From: Scenedesmus sp. ARA3
Lineage: Eukaryota; Chlorophyta; Chlorophyceae; Sphaeropleales; Scenedesmaceae
Length of the DNA: 64,000 bases
Direction: 5' to 3'
Assembly: GCA_004335835.1 (NCBI GenBank)
Contig: RWJK01001978.1
Location: 22,402-86,401 of the forward strand
Positions 45,523 to 59,122 of this stretch are shown here, in pieces (within the stretch, counting starts at the first letter, position 1; every line of letters begins with the position of its first letter). The notes under the pieces are model-generated. The model was not told the origin of the DNA, searched no databases, and saw nothing but the letters and a program-made list of their open reading frames with translations. A program made the translations under genes and the position numbers.

Positions 45523-48500
45523 ATGCTAGCAAACAAGATGCAGACAGGTGAGAGCTGGCATCTGCACAGGTCTGCGCCAGAGAGGGTTGCAGTACATGCA
45601 GTACACGACCTGGTTGACGAGCGTGTGTGCGGACTTCTGAACAGGGACCTACCTACCGTTTATGAAGTTAAGCGCTTGATGTCGTGCAGGTGGCGCTCGG
45701 TGCTGCTCGAGAGCATAGACGGAGGGCCTCTGACAGAGCTCGAAGTGCAGGAGGAGCCAGAGCAAGCGCAGAGTAATCACAGTGCAGCAGCACCCACGCA
45801 GAAGTGGATGCAGGCTCTACTCACGAACCTGGCAGGACAGCGGGCCAGCTGCCCAGCTGCCGCAGCACTCAACATCCAATGGCAGCAGCACATGCAGCGC
45901 ATGCTGCCGCTTGCCGCTGCAGCAGCAGTGGCCTCTGCAGCATCCAGCCGGTCCTGCAGTGCTGGCGGCTTTCCTGCAAACGCCACAGCTGTCATGACCG
46001 CCTCAATCAGCGGCGCTAGCTGCCATGCTGGCAGCGTCAGCTGCCCTGGCAGCATCGGCTGTGTCGCAGCTAGCACGCCCTCAGCAGTACAAGATGCCGC
46101 ACAACGCCTCAGCAGCAGCAGCAGCAGCAGCAGCATCTGTGTTAGCAGAATCAGCAGTCGTCTTCTCAGCAGCAGCTGTGGCGGCTACTGGGCGCTGCTG
46201 CCTTCATCAGCCAGCAGCATCCACAACAGCCAGCTCTGCAGTACCAGCCTGCCTGCTGAGGCACCTGAGGCTGCACTACACTTGCTGGCGCCAGGCACAG
46301 GGGTGCCCACCTGGAGCACGTCTGAGTCAGCAGCGGAAGCAGAGACTGCTGAGGTGGCAGGAGGGCTGTGTCCAGCTGTCTGTGCAGACACAGCTGCTGA
46401 TGCAGTTGCACAATCAGAACCACAGCAGCAGCAGCAGCAAGAGCTGGAGCTCGGCAAGAGTCCAGCCGCCACCAGGTGCAGAAGTGCCCCTCACAGCTCT
46501 CAAAAAGCGCCTGAGCAGCAACAGCAGCAGCAGCAGCAGCACTATCCAGGCTTCAGCCTTCAGTGTAGCAGTGAGCAGCCCGGCACACCTGACAGGTGCA
46601 GCGAGGAGAGGGAGGCTGGCAGCAGCAGCTGGCCGGCTGAGCTGCCACAGCAGGACGGGCCCTGCACCAGACTGCTGAGCCGCAGCAGCAGCAGCAGTAC
46701 GGAAATACGTTTGGAAGCAGCAAGCGTGACGCAGCAGCGTCAGAGCAGCAGCGGCAGCAGCAGCAGCGAAAGCATCGACATGTTTCACAGCCTGCGGACA
46801 ATCGCTGGCGCCACTACCAGCCAGGAGGAGGCCTGCACACTATCCCAGCCAGCAGCCAGCAGCAGCGCCGATGCCGCAGCAGAGCAGTGGCTGCAGCAGC
46901 GGCGGCAGCTGCTGCAGCAGCTCGCCAAGCTGGCAGGCAGCATCAGTGCTGCAGATGCGCTGTCAACAGCAGTGCAGCAGCACTGCAGCAGCCTGAGCAG
47001 TGAGAACAGCCAGCTGCGTTCTTCAGCAGCGCTGGCGCGTGCACAGGCAAGGCAGCTGGCTGTGCGGCACGATGCATGCCTCAGCAAGCTCATGCAGGCG
47101 CAGCAGCAGCTGGAGCAGCAGCGGCTGCAGCTGAAGGCCTCGCAGGGGTTTGCCAGCCAGCGGCTGCAGCAGCTGCTGCAGCTAGTGCGGGCCAAGCAGC
47201 AGCAGGTCGCGGTGGCCAGGACTGTATCGGATGAGGCAGGAGCCAGCCAAGCACAGCAGCAGCAGCAGCCGCCGGTAGAATTGGATGCGGAGCAGCAGCT
47301 ATGTGCGGAGGAGGAATCTGCACAGCAAGGAATCACGGCTGAATTCCAGCTGCAGCATGCCGCAGAGCAGCAGCCGCAGCTTAATCCAGCAGCAGGTGCT
47401 GAGCCACAGCAGCAGCAGCAGCAGCAGCAGCTAGATGCTGAGCAAGCAGAGGATGAAGACCACAGCTGTGGTGTGGACTGGCTGTGGAAGCTTGTATCCG
47501 ATTTGGAGTCCAGCACACTGCAGGTGATTGATGGCAGGGAGCAGGATATGGTTCCGCTGCAGCAGCTGCAGCAGCAGGTGCAGGACCTCAGGCGCGAGCT
47601 GCAGCAAGCCACCCAGGCAGCTGCAGCATCTGCTGCAGAGAAGCAGCAGCTGCTGCGTGCCAGGGACGGCTTGAGCCTCAAGCTAGCGGAGTCCCAGCGG
47701 CAGCTGCTGCAGCGGCACAACGACCTTAGTGCGGTCACAAACGACAGGATTGCAATTGCTGCCGGCAAAACAAAGCTGCACCATCAGCTGCAGGAGATGC
47801 AGGTTGTGCAGCAGGAGCTGGAGCTAGCAGGCCAGCAGGCGCTTGAAGCAGCTGAGCTCAATGCGCAGCGCGCAGACCAGCTGCAGCAGCAGCTGGGGGA
47901 GCTGCGGGGTGCGCTGTCATCTGCTGAGTCAGCGAAGCAAAAGAGTGACCAGGAGCTGAAGCTGGCGCAGTCGGAGTGTGAGAACGGCTTGCACCAGGTG
48001 GCGCAGCTGCAGCTGGAGCTGCAGGCAGCAAAGGTGCAGCACAGGAAGGCGCTGCAGGATTTGCAGCAGCAGCTTGCCTCAGCGGCTGAGGCTCGTGGGG
48101 AGCTACAAAAGCAGCTGGATGTAGCGCAAGCAGCTAAAGATGAGCAGCAAGGCAAGCTGTCCAAGCAGTTGAAGCAGCTGCAGCAGCAGCTGCTGGCAGC
48201 AGGAGTGGCCGAGGGCAGCAGCAGGCAGCAGGTGCTGCAGCTGCAGCAGCAGATGGATGTGGCTGCAGTGGAGGTTAAGCAGCTGCAGCAGCAGCTGGCA
48301 GCAGCAAAGTCGGGTAGGGATAAGGCCTCGCAAGAAACGCAGCAGCTGCAGCAGAAGCTGCAAGCTGCAGCAGCAGACAAGCAGCGACTGCAGCAGCAGC
48401 TGTCAGCAACGCAGAATGAGTGCGTCGCTGCGCAGCAGCAGCTGGTGCAGGCGCGCCAGGAAGCTGAGCATCTGAGGCAGCTGCTGGCTGCTGCTGATGC

Positions 48501-50363
48501 GGCGGCGGCTGAGGTGCAGCAGCAGCTGCAGGCCTCGCAGCATGAGGTGGCAGCGCTGCATGACAATGCAGACCTGGAGAACAGTCAGCTGCTGGAGGCG
48601 CTGCGGGCAGCACAAGCGCGCATGGCAGGTAGGCATTGAAGCCGTCACGCTTGCAGACTGCATGCATTCTGTGCAGGCCTTGAAGTGTTTGGCATGAAGC
48701 GCAGCAGCTGGCCTGTATATACTCGTGCTTCACTGGTTGGTGCAGCCAAGTCTGAAGAGGTTGTGCAGGGCGCACTTGTGGTATGTGCATCCCTTTTATA
48801 GTTTGTGATGCAATCGTGTGCCTGGCTGCACTGCTGCTGTGCAGGCAGCACCCAGCAGGTGGTGGAGGCGCAGCTGGATGCCACACAGCTGGCACAGGTG
48901 GGCCTGGCTAGTGCATGGCAGTACAGCTACTGGTGCTGATGTCTGCAGCACAGCACATATGTCCGCAACTGCAAGCTTTTGCTCCACCCTTGAGCTGACT
49001 GTAACCTCCACATATTGCAGCCACAGGGTTCATATATAGGTATATGTGGCAGTCGTCCTGCCACCATCGTCACTGCTGCTGCTGCTGTTGGAGCAAATGC
49101 GTAGCTGCAAACCACCCAGCAGTATGAGCCAACACATATTGTCTTTTGGAATTGACACACTCATGGGCTCACTGGCTCCCTCTGCCTATCGTGCCAACCC
49201 CAACCCCTCACCCCGCACCACAGGTGACAGAGCTGCAGCAGCAGCAGCTGCTGTGGCAGCAGGACGTCATCCGCCGGCTGCGCGCTGCCGTGCCGCACAG
49301 CCAGCTGCAGCTGCTGCTGCCAGACCTGGATGCCTGCTCATCAGCCTGCACCAGCCCAGCTCTCAGCCCTGGGCCAGGCTCAGTGCCGCACAGCAGGGCA
49401 GCCACACCCAGCCGGCCACTGTCACCCATAATGCGGCCCATGTCTCCCTACAAGCAGGCCTCACCACAGCAGCAGCAGCAGCAACAGCAGCATGAGACCG
49501 TCAGTGTACGAGCAAGCATAGCTACTACACCTGCCGAGGCTCCTCGTCCTTGCTCTGCAGCCGGGGCTGCTTGTGTGGGCAAGCAGGCTTCGCTGCAGCT
49601 GCCCAGCTTCCTGATGCCCCAGCTGACAGAGGATGGGGCAGCGCCATGCGCACTTGCAAACCCACTGTTTGCAAACCCGCTGGCCGAAGCAGTGGCCCAG
49701 CTGCCAGGGAGCAACCTGTGGGGCACAGACACAGCAGAGAGCACCTGCTTCACAACCACCAGCAGCAGCGGCAGCTGCGGCGGCGACGAATTGCAGGCTG
49801 CCTTGCTGCCGGCACCGCTGCAAGAGCAAGCCAGCAGCATAGCCAGCATCCCACATGTGCCAATGCTGCCTGTTGATGAAGGCGCTGCAGCCAACAGCAG
49901 CAGCAGCAGCAAAGAATGCAGTCAGGGGTCAGCCCACAAGTGCATGCAGCAGCAGCAGCAGCACAGGGGTGAGAAAGTCAGGCAGCGCATCGGCAGGCGC
50001 AACAGTCCGCGCGGCAGCGCAAGCGGCAGCAGTGTGGTGCTATCTCGCAGCAGGAGCGCAGCCACTGCAAGGAACAGGAAGGGCACGGCAGGCGCGACAG
50101 CAGCAGCAGTGGCAGCAGCAGCGGTGGCCCGTCCACGGCTGCTGATGAATGTGTCAGCAACCTCAACTGCCATCTGTGATATCAACAACAGCAGCGGCCT
50201 TGATGCAGCTGCAGCAGGTATCAGCAGCAGTGGGTTAGGCGCTGCTGGGACATCACCATCAGCAGCAGAAGGTGGCCGGGGAAGCTGGCTGTGGCTGCGG
50301 ACGCCCGCAGTTGCCGCTGCATTGAGCGACATAGCACAGCTGGAGCAGGCTGCTAAGCCATAA
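45523..50363 (+). CDS. Gln-rich long coiled-coil protein, function unknown
   Basis: Exons 45523-48628, 48845-48897 and 49224-50363, phase-consistent, 1432 residues. An in-frame TAG lies upstream of the ATG. I do not recognise a family. Residues 1-85 look globular (HDLVDERVCGLLNRDLPTVY) and are the best probe for homologues. Residues about 85-440 are Ser/Ala/Gln-rich. Residues about 450-1055 are a long heptad-rich coiled coil dominated by Leu-Gln-Gln. The C-terminal 380 residues are Ser/Ala-rich, with a Pro/Ser block (SPIMRPMSPYKQASP) and a basic segment (VRQRIGRRNSPRG). This layout is typical of scaffolds of centrosome, basal body, Golgi or flagellum, but that is only an analogy. A possible donor 9 codons after the ATG (ACAG|GTGAGAG) leaves open a different first intron. 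Confidence 0.7.
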
Positions 50364-52518
50364 GCCGCCATGCTGTGTGCACAGCCTGCAGCTGGGATGC
50401 GGGTTTTGGGCTTTGCAACACTGATGCTGGCGGGTGCTACAAGCCCATGTCTAATGTTGCGCCGTAACCATGGCAAACATGGAGCTGAGGCAGATGCTGG
50501 TGTTGCCAATGTCACTCGCCACCTGCTGGCTGGTGGCGCGTTGCTGCTGCTGCTGTATGAGTGATGTATGTGTGTTGCTGTTTGTATTGGCAATTCAGGG
50601 TACAGTGTGTAGGGAACCAGGCATGTGTCTTCTTTGCCGCCATAACCAGCTGAAGCAATGCATGCCACGCTGTGTGAGCTGCTGATGTGTGCTGCGCATA
50701 GGTAGGTCAGAGAACATCAAGCATGGCTAGTAACTGATGTGGAAACAGGTATATACCGGATGTTTATTATGGGCTTGTGCACCTAGATAGGCAACAGTTT
50801 GTTGCACATAGCTAGGGAAGTATTTGGTGCACGTAGCTAGGCAATGTATGGTGCACGTAGCTAGGCAACTGTTTGGTGCACTCAGCTTGGTGCACTTGGC
50901 AGCCGCCCCTGGGCATGAGAGCACATGCCTGGAGCCATGGCAGAGCTGAACACGGCCATCAGCTACACTGTTGCATTATGCCTTTGACACTTGTGTTGCT
51001 TTGTTGTTCCGTCAAAGTTGCTGCAGTCTGGCAGGCCCTCAAGCACGCCTTGTGTCACTTGTGTTGAGCTTGAGCAATGCAGGAATGCATGTCGGCTGCT
51101 GCTGCCTTCTGCATGGTTTCTTGGGGGTGCATGCGCTGCACCTGGCATTGCATGATAATGTCACGTTGACGTGGCTTGCTTACACACCCCCAAGCATCCT
51201 GGATTATACTCGGCTGCAGGCGCAATGCTGTACATGTTGCTCCATCTGTTTCTGCGACATTGAGCTTGCTGGGAGCACAGCAGCATTGCTTGTTGTTTAC
51301 AGCAATTGGAGCGGCTGCATGTTAGGCAGTGCAGGCAGTACATGCACATGCTAGCACGTGGGCTAGTACGTAGGCTAGCATGCACAGTAGATGCATAGAT
51401 TATCATGGCAGTCCCTGTCGACTGAGCTGCACCAGGGGTTGCAGGACTGTTGCTGCGATGCCACAATGAACGGTTGATGCAGCAACACATTGCACATGCA
51501 TGTGCTCTGTGACGTGCTCACCACGTGGTGTAGGGGCGTACGAAGGCTGTGTCTTTGAACTGTGCATTCCATGTTGGATGCAGCGCCACTGGCACTACAG
51601 CCTGTAGAGTCGGCGGCCAACTTGCACTGGTACAGCTGACACACGAGTGTGTATGTATTATCATCGTGCCGGCCCCCCTGGGCGGCCCTGCTCAATGTTT
51701 TGGCAATTGGCATGCGTGTGGGAGGCCTTTGTTGCCTAGCTCATTGAGCATAGTTTGCTGCGCTGGGACAATGGCATCAGGACCAATTTGGGGATGCCGT
51801 CACTCAATGACCAGGCTGGTGCATGGATCAGCAGCGTTGCACAGCTCTAATGGTGTTGCTGTCACTGTGGTCGTGTTTGTTGGAGCCTTCAAGGCTTCTG
51901 CTATTTAACCAGAGGCATGGCTCAACGTTACTGCACGGCTGGCCTCACACTGCGCAGTGCGATGCATGCATGCACCAGCTGCTGAACTAGTGGCGCCGCC
52001 CAGGATTGCACACCACGTATGTACTGCCATTAGCCATGCACCTGAATCTGATTGCATTTCTGTGTTTTTCAAGACGCGAGATCTCTGCTCCAGTGCTGCC
52101 AGTGACTGCGCAGCATGTTCAGACCCATTTATCTCATACTATCTTGCACACTGGGCCAGTTACTCCCAGGCTTGCAGCGTGCAGTTGCAGCTGGCAACGA
52201 CACACTCCAGCAAGCACGAAAGTGTTTGCCTGCAGCAGTGGCTACCAAAGCATGCACACGTGCGAACATAACTCCCAGCATGCTGAGCATGCTCACTCTT
52301 AGTTCCAAATGTCATCCTCACTCTTACTTCAAATGTCACACCCTGAGCCCTACCCCACTCGATGCTCTGTGCCTTCGTAGAGCATTCCAAACCACAACTC
52401 GTGCGTTTTTTGCTACAACTGAACACTCAACATATCGCGCTGGCACCTGCTTATCTTTGGTGCCTTCAGTCCGAGGAGATGTGTGGTGAATGATCGACGC
52501 GCTGTTCCGTGCTCTGCC
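50364..52518. other. Intergenic between coiled-coil gene and DNA ligase 6 gene
   Basis: About 2.2 kb between two plus-strand genes. It includes a short 25-bp tandem repeat (annotated separately) and, at 51347-51382, a 9-bp inverted repeat catgctagc/gctagcatg around a loop holding further ctag words. No open frame resembles an exon. Confidence 0.5.
50775..50900. repeat. Degenerate 25-bp tandem repeat, about five copies
   Basis: Successive units begin TGGTGCAC or TTGTGCAC/TGTTGCAC and continue as variants of GTAGCTAGGCAACTGTT. The third and fourth units are nearly identical, the outer ones more diverged and the last one truncated. It lies about 410 bp after the stop of the coiled-coil gene. 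Confidence 0.75.
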
Positions 52519-53864
52519 ATGTCAGGCGTGCCTGAGCACAAATGCATTCCTGGGACAGCCATCACTGTGGACGCTTTCAGGTACAATCAGCTTGTGCATG
52601 GCAGCTGGTTCAGTGCTGCTGCTGCTGCTACTGCTGCTGCTGCTGCTGCTGCTGAGCTCCTTCCCCTCATCTGCTGCTGCAGGCATCAGCAGCCATGGGT
52701 TAAGGCGTACTTCTTGAGCCATGCACACTCGGGTGTGCAGCAGCATCTGGCTGTGCTGCCTTCCAGTGCAGCAGTGTGCTGCCACACCCAGCTTCCCAGC
52801 CAGCCTGGAGTTGTCCATGCACAGGCCCAGCAAGCATGTGAAAGGACGTGTTGATACAGTAACTGCATGGCTACGCACCTCTGCATGTCGTGCCCAGCAG
52901 GTTGCCACGCAAGCAGCAATAACATGCAATGCATGCAGTACCATAGTCAGCAATTTCATGCCGCTTGCAGCACAAGCCCCATCCCCACCTCCACAACGCA
53001 GGCACACCTCGCACACACCAAGCGCTGCTATGCAACGCTGTTTCCTTGTTATTCTACCTCACTTGCCTGCAGACCACTACACTGGCCTTTCAGAAAGTTG
53101 GCGGGCAGGCCCCATCTACTGCAGCCCCATCACAGCAGCACTAGCGCAGCATCTCTGCGGAGTACCCGCAGCCTTCCTACGCCCCCTGGCCCTCAACACA
53201 CCCCACACAATCCCTGAGCAGCCGGGTGTAAGCGTGGTGCTGGTTGACGCCAACCACTGCCCCGGTGCGGTGCAGCTGCTCTTCACGCTGCAGGATGGCC
53301 GGCGCTACCTGCATTGTGGAGATATGCGCTACAGGCCTGCTATGAAAGAAGATGCACAGCTGCAGGCGGCTGTGGGGGTTGATGCAGTGTTCCTGGACAC
53401 CACCTACTGCCACCCACGCCACTTGTTCCCACCACAGGTGCGCGGCGCGTCAGGCCTAGGTCAGCTTTGGGATCGAACAAGGACAGTGTCGCGGGTCAAT
53501 GACGTGCCTTTCGTGTGCATGGCTTACAGCGCATGGCTAGCTCACGCGCAAAGCAGCTACAGTATAGCACAGCCATGCTCTCTGCCCTTTGTATGTGCGG
53601 CATGCGGCAGTTCACAACGTGTGCACGTCTGCTGCGTGATGGCATGTGCTGCCGTCTTGTGATGCCGCAGGAGGAGGCTGTGGCGTTTGTGGCGTCACGC
53701 GTCCGCCAGCTGCTGCAGAAGGATGATGCCTGCAGCAGCCCAACAGCAGCAGCAGCAGCAGCAGTGGAGGTGCATCAGCAGCAGCCTGAGGATGAAGCAG
53801 CTGCACCGACTACTCCGCGGCAACCGCAACACAGCCAGCAGCAGCCGCAGGATGGGAACCAACC

Positions 53865-53898
<34 letters not shown>

Positions 53899-55997
53899 GA
53901 TGCAGAGGACGAGCTGCCGCCGCTGCCTGCTGCCGCCGTGGGCCGCTTCCGGCGGCTGATCCTGATCAGCACGTACGTCATCGGCAAGGAGCGGCTGCTG
54001 CTGGCGGTGGCGGCAGCCACGGGGCGGCGGCTGGTGGTCAGCCAGCGCAAGCTGGGCGTGCTGCGGTGAGACGCCCGGCTGCATTTCTGTCTTCATCTGC
54101 ATTGTGCTCTTGTCGTGTATGGTTGGTTGCTTGTGCGCAAGCGTTTTGGATGCCCTTGTTATATCCGTTGGTTGCAATGGATAATGCAAGCCCCGATGCG
54201 CTCTGCTCTTCGACCGGTGGGTTTGCCGTTTCACTGCTCCACGCCGCTGCTGCTGCTGCTGCTATGAATTGCATTCTTTGTACCTGTACTGCCCTGCTGC
54301 TGCGCCGTGCTGTCTCAGGTGTGTGGGGCTCAGCCCTGAGCAGTTGCAGCGCTGCTTCACGACTGACCCGGCTGAGTCGCCCATCCACGTGACAGGCTGG
54401 GGGCAGCTGGGTGACAGCTGGCCCTACTTCAGGTGCGGCCTGCTCTAGCCACAGCCCTAGCTGCAGTCTGTGCAGTGTGCAGCAGCTACCTGGCAACTTA
54501 TTAGCAGATGTCTGCAAGGGTCTCTTTCACAAAAGAAAAAATAATGCGTGTGCGACTGATCCGGCCAATTGATGGTGCCCACCATTGCAGGCCTTTCCCT
54601 CACAAGAGAAGCATGCTTCAATGTTTATCTGCTTTGTGCGTGTGCCACGTGCGCTGCTGCTGCTGCTGCTGCTGGCCAGGCCCAACTTCACCAACATGGA
54701 GGCAGCACGGCAGCAGGCGGGCGCGGAAGAGGTACGCAGACTGCAGCGCCACAAGGCATCAAGGATCTGCCAGACTGCAGCGCCACAAGGCATCAAGGAT
54801 CTGCCAGGCCTCATTCATGTGCATGGCAGCAGAGGAATGCGCACAGTGCAGCCGTCCATTGACACACATGGCGTGGCATGCTGCTTGTGCTGCACCAGCT
54901 GTGCTGCTGCTGCTGCTGCCGCTGCTGCTGTATCTCATGCTACCGCCACCGCCACGCTGCTGCTGCTGCCAGGTGGTTGGCTTCGTGCCGACTGGCTGGA
55001 CGTATGAGATGAAGGCCACTGCCTACCCACAGCGCAAGAAGGGCGCGTGCTGCGTGCACCTGGTCCCCTACAGCGAGCACAGCAGCTTCGCTGAACTGCG
55101 GGAGTACATGGCCTGGCTGCGGCCCAAGCAGGTGGGTGCTGCTGCTGCTGTGGCTGCTGTTGCTTGGGGCTCCAAATGGATGTAGCTGGGTGTTACTGCT
55201 GCTGTGGCATGAAAGGTTGCAGCGTCAGTTGTTACCCCTGGCAGTCAAAAAGGGTTTGACAGAGGTGGAGCTGATGGAGTATGTGGCCTGGCTGCGGCCC
55301 AAGCAGGTGGGTGCTGCTGCTGCTGCTTAGGGGTTGAATGAATAATCAAAGACGCCAAACTCTGGTGGTTGAGGAGTGTGTAAGCAGTGATGGGAGGTAG
55401 TTGTGGAAGTACAGCAGTACTTGGGGCGTGGCCGCAAATGTTGGCCAGCTGTGCAGGGCTCTGCAGCCTGCCGAGCTGCGCAGGCACCTGCGGCATGGCA
55501 GTGAAGCAACCTATTACAGCGTCAAGCGACCTTGAAGCAAACTCACACTGCAAACGCCAGCTGCGCGTGCTGCGCGGCTGCACAATGCCTAGCACCGAAG
55601 ATATATGGACCGTTTGACTCTAGCACTAGAAAAAGGCGGCGCGGTAGAGTTGTGGGTCACTTGTGGCAGCAAGCAGACCTCTGGCCACATCACCTGCTGC
55701 TGTACGTTGTTCTGGTCCGCAGATCATCCCCACTGTGGGCACATCTGGGGGTGACAAGGCGCGCACAGCCATGCTGCGGCACTTCCGCGGCCTCATCGAC
55801 GAGCAGCACAACAAGGCCGCCTTTCTCGCGCGCATGGCCAGCGGCGGCAGCGCAGCAGCAGCAGCAAAGCGCGGCCGGCAGTCGCCCGGCCCAGCAGCAC
55901 TAGCAGCAGTCAGTGATCCTGCAGCAGCAGCAGCAGCAGGTGCTGCTGCTGCTGGTGACGCTGGTGATGATGTGATGGTGCTGGATGATGAGGAAGA

Positions 55998-56039
<42 letters not shown>

Positions 56040-56602
56040 CTGTGAGGGTGCTGGCGAAGACAGCAGTGAGGGCTTTTGGGAGCTGCCACACCAGCCAAAG
56101 TCAGCACCACTGGCAGCAGCAGCAGCAGCAGCAGATGCAGATGCAAATGCAAGCATAGCAGCAACATCTGCAGGGCTGAAACCTACCCCAGAGGCAGCAG
56201 CGCAACTTACACCTGCACCTGCTGCAGCTGCTGCAGTTGAGCCCGACGTAAGTGCGGCGGCAGATGCAGATGAGTCTGTGCAGCTGCTGCTGGGCTTTGT
56301 TGGGCCTGACAGTGGCCTGACAGCAGCAGAAGCAAAGTGGCTGCTGGCAGCAGCAGCAGGGGACGTCAATGCCGCCATGAACGCCTTTCTAGACAAGCAG
56401 GCCCGGCAGCAGCCACAGCAGCAGGCGCGGCAGCAGCAAGTGGGCAGCAAAGCCAGTGGCAACAAGCGGCAGCAGCAGCAGGGCATTGGCAGCGATGCAC
56501 GCAGCGGCGGCAGCAGCAAGAAGCCGCGCAAGTCGCCTGCTGCTGCTGCTGCTGCTGCTGGCCAGGCATCCATCACGTCCTTCTTTGGCGTGAGAGCCTC
56601 GC

Positions 56603-56637
<35 letters not shown>

Positions 56638-56832
56638 GACTTACCTCAAGTGGCATCCGTGCCTGGTGCAACCGATGCTGGCAGTGGTGCTGCTGCTGCT
56701 GCCGCTGCTGGCAGCCGGCCTATGCTGGTGCTGCCAGCTATCACGAGAAAGGGTGCAGCAGCAGCAGCAGGCAGTGGTGTCAGCAACAGTGGGCAGCTCA
56801 TTTGGGCAGGGCGACCCCCATCTCCCCATGTA

Positions 56833-56867
<35 letters not shown>

Positions 56868-57234
56868 CAGTAGCTTAGGAGTGACTCTGCCAACCCCTGC
56901 TGAGACAGCAGGCACATTGCTTGGCAGCAGCCTAGTGTTGAGTGTGTCTTCCTCAACGAGAGTAGCGGCAGCAGAGGGCCATGTAGCAACAGTAGTGACG
57001 CAAGCAGACAGAGCAATGAACGTAGCCAATGAACAGCAACAGCAACAGAAGAAGCAGCAGCAGCAGGGTACACGGCAGCTGTGGAGCACGCTGCTGCCAG
57101 GCAGCAGTCCATCACCTGCAAAACGCACGAAAAACAGCAGCAGCAAGCCAGGTAACAGCACAGCAGCAGCAGCAGCAGCTGCTGCAGCCGCCAACACAAC
57201 AGCAGGCGGCCACGACCACCCAGCAGCAGAACCT

Positions 57235-57267
<33 letters not shown>

Positions 57268-59073
57268 GCAGCAGAAGCAGCAGGTGCAGCAGCACCTCCT
57301 CCTCCCAAGGACGCCCCTCCCCATCCTGTGCTTGGCATCACCAGCAACAGCGGCAGCAGCAGCAGCAAGCCCCTCACCAAAGCCATCCGGGAGGCCCCTC
57401 TGCTCAAGCTGGCAGCATACAACCCGCTGTCGGATGCCTGCTGGGCTCCTGGGGAGGCTGCCCCTTACCTGGCAGTGGCGCTGACGCTGGCTGCCATTGA
57501 TGGCACCAGCAGCAGGCTGCTGATTGCAGACGGGCTGACCAACATGTTCCGCAGCTTGATGCTGCTGGCGCCTGGCCAGGTCACTGCAGCAGCCTACCTG
57601 GTGTGCGGTGAGTCTGTTTGTTTGTATGCTGCTTCAAGGCCAGCAGTGCAGCACTCCTTTTTGCTCGTGCCTTGAATGCAGCTGCACACGCTGCCAAACA
57701 CATCACGCACACAATTCAAGACATCAAAATACTTCACCCCCAATCTTCCTGCTGGGTCTCACCCCTGGGCCGTGCTGCTGCCACATCCTTGCAAACTAAC
57801 ACACGCAATGCAGGCAAGATCGCACCAGAGTATGCACTGGGAGTCGACCTCAACATTGGCGGCAGCGTGGTGTCTGCCGCGCTGCGTGTGGCGTGTGGCG
57901 TGTCACGGGGTCAGCTGCGGGAGCTGTACAACAGCCTGGGGGACCTGGGGGACGTGGCCCAGGTGGGGCATACTGCTGCTGCTGCTGCTGCTGCTGCTGC
58001 CGGGCCTGGTATGTGTGCGGCATGCAGTTGTCATGATGCTGCAAGCCATGCTGTCAAGGTTTCGACTCAAATCTAGCATCACTGCATTGAATCTTGCATA
58101 CGCACTGTGTATCGCAATGCTGTGTTTCCGTTTCTGTGCCGCTGTATGCAGGCCTGCAGGCGCAAGCAGTCCAGCCTGCTGCCGCCGCCGCCTCTGACCA
58201 TCTCCGGCGTCTTCGCCGCACTCCACAGCCTGGCCGCAACATCCGGCCAGGGCGCAGCAGCACGGCGGCAGGCCACCGTCTCCAAGCTGCTGCGCTGCTG
58301 CAGGGATGTGGAGACCAAGTACCTGGTGCGCTGCATGGTGCAGAACCTGCGGGTGGGCGCGGGTTGGAGGTCGGTGCTGGGACCATTGGCTAAGGCCGCG
58401 CTGCTGCACAGGCGCATGATGCAGGAGGTTGAGCTGCAGCAGCAGCGGCAGCCAGGTGGCAATGCGAGCAGTAGCGGGGTGTCTGCGGCAGTAGACGGTG
58501 ATGTTGCGTCTGCAGCAGCAGCGTTTGCGGCGAACAGTGCCGCGAAAGTCAGGAAGCAGCAGCTAGACGCAGCAGCGGCGGCAGCAGCCGCCGCCTACCA
58601 CAGCTGCCCCAATTTGGACATCATTGTAAAGGTGCTGATGGAGGAAGGCCCAGAGGCATTAGCACAGCGAGTGCAGCTCACCTGTGGTGTCCCTGTAAAG
58701 CCGATGCTGGCAAAAGCTTGCACCAGTGTGGCTGACAGCTTTGTGCAGCTGGCTGGTACTGCTGCGACAGCTGCAGCAGGCGTAGCAGGCGTGCGGGCTG
58801 GCCGGCGCGGTGCAAAGCAGGCTGTGAAAGGGTCAGCATCAGCTAAGGGTGCTGCAGGGACAGCAGCAGCAGCAGCAGTGGCAGCAGCAGCAGCAGCGGC
58901 GGCGGCGGCGGCGGTTGTGGTGGACAGTGATGACGAGGCAGATGGCAGCGGGGAGGGTGAGGGTGAGGGCGCTGGTGATGGTGACGCAGAGGAAGGGAGT
59001 GGCAGCGCTGCTGATGCAGATGAGGCACAAGAAGAGCTGCTAGGTGCAGCTGCTGCTGCAGCTACTGCTGCAG

Positions 59074-59122
<49 letters not shown>

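Noticed and set aside
46785..47768. 327-codon Cys/Ser-rich minus-strand open frame
   Set aside because: It is the antisense reading of CAG-rich coiled-coil codons in the plus-strand gene; CTG/TGC repeats read as Cys, Leu or Ala runs.
48746..48780. Possible 35-nt exon between the first two coiled-coil exons
   Set aside because: It has AG and GT flanks, but including it puts the next exon out of phase, whereas skipping it gives a perfect join.
51347..51382. Inverted repeat as a terminator hairpin or attachment site
   Set aside because: Arms are only 9 bp with an 18-bp loop, and intrinsic terminators are not expected in a eukaryotic nuclear genome.
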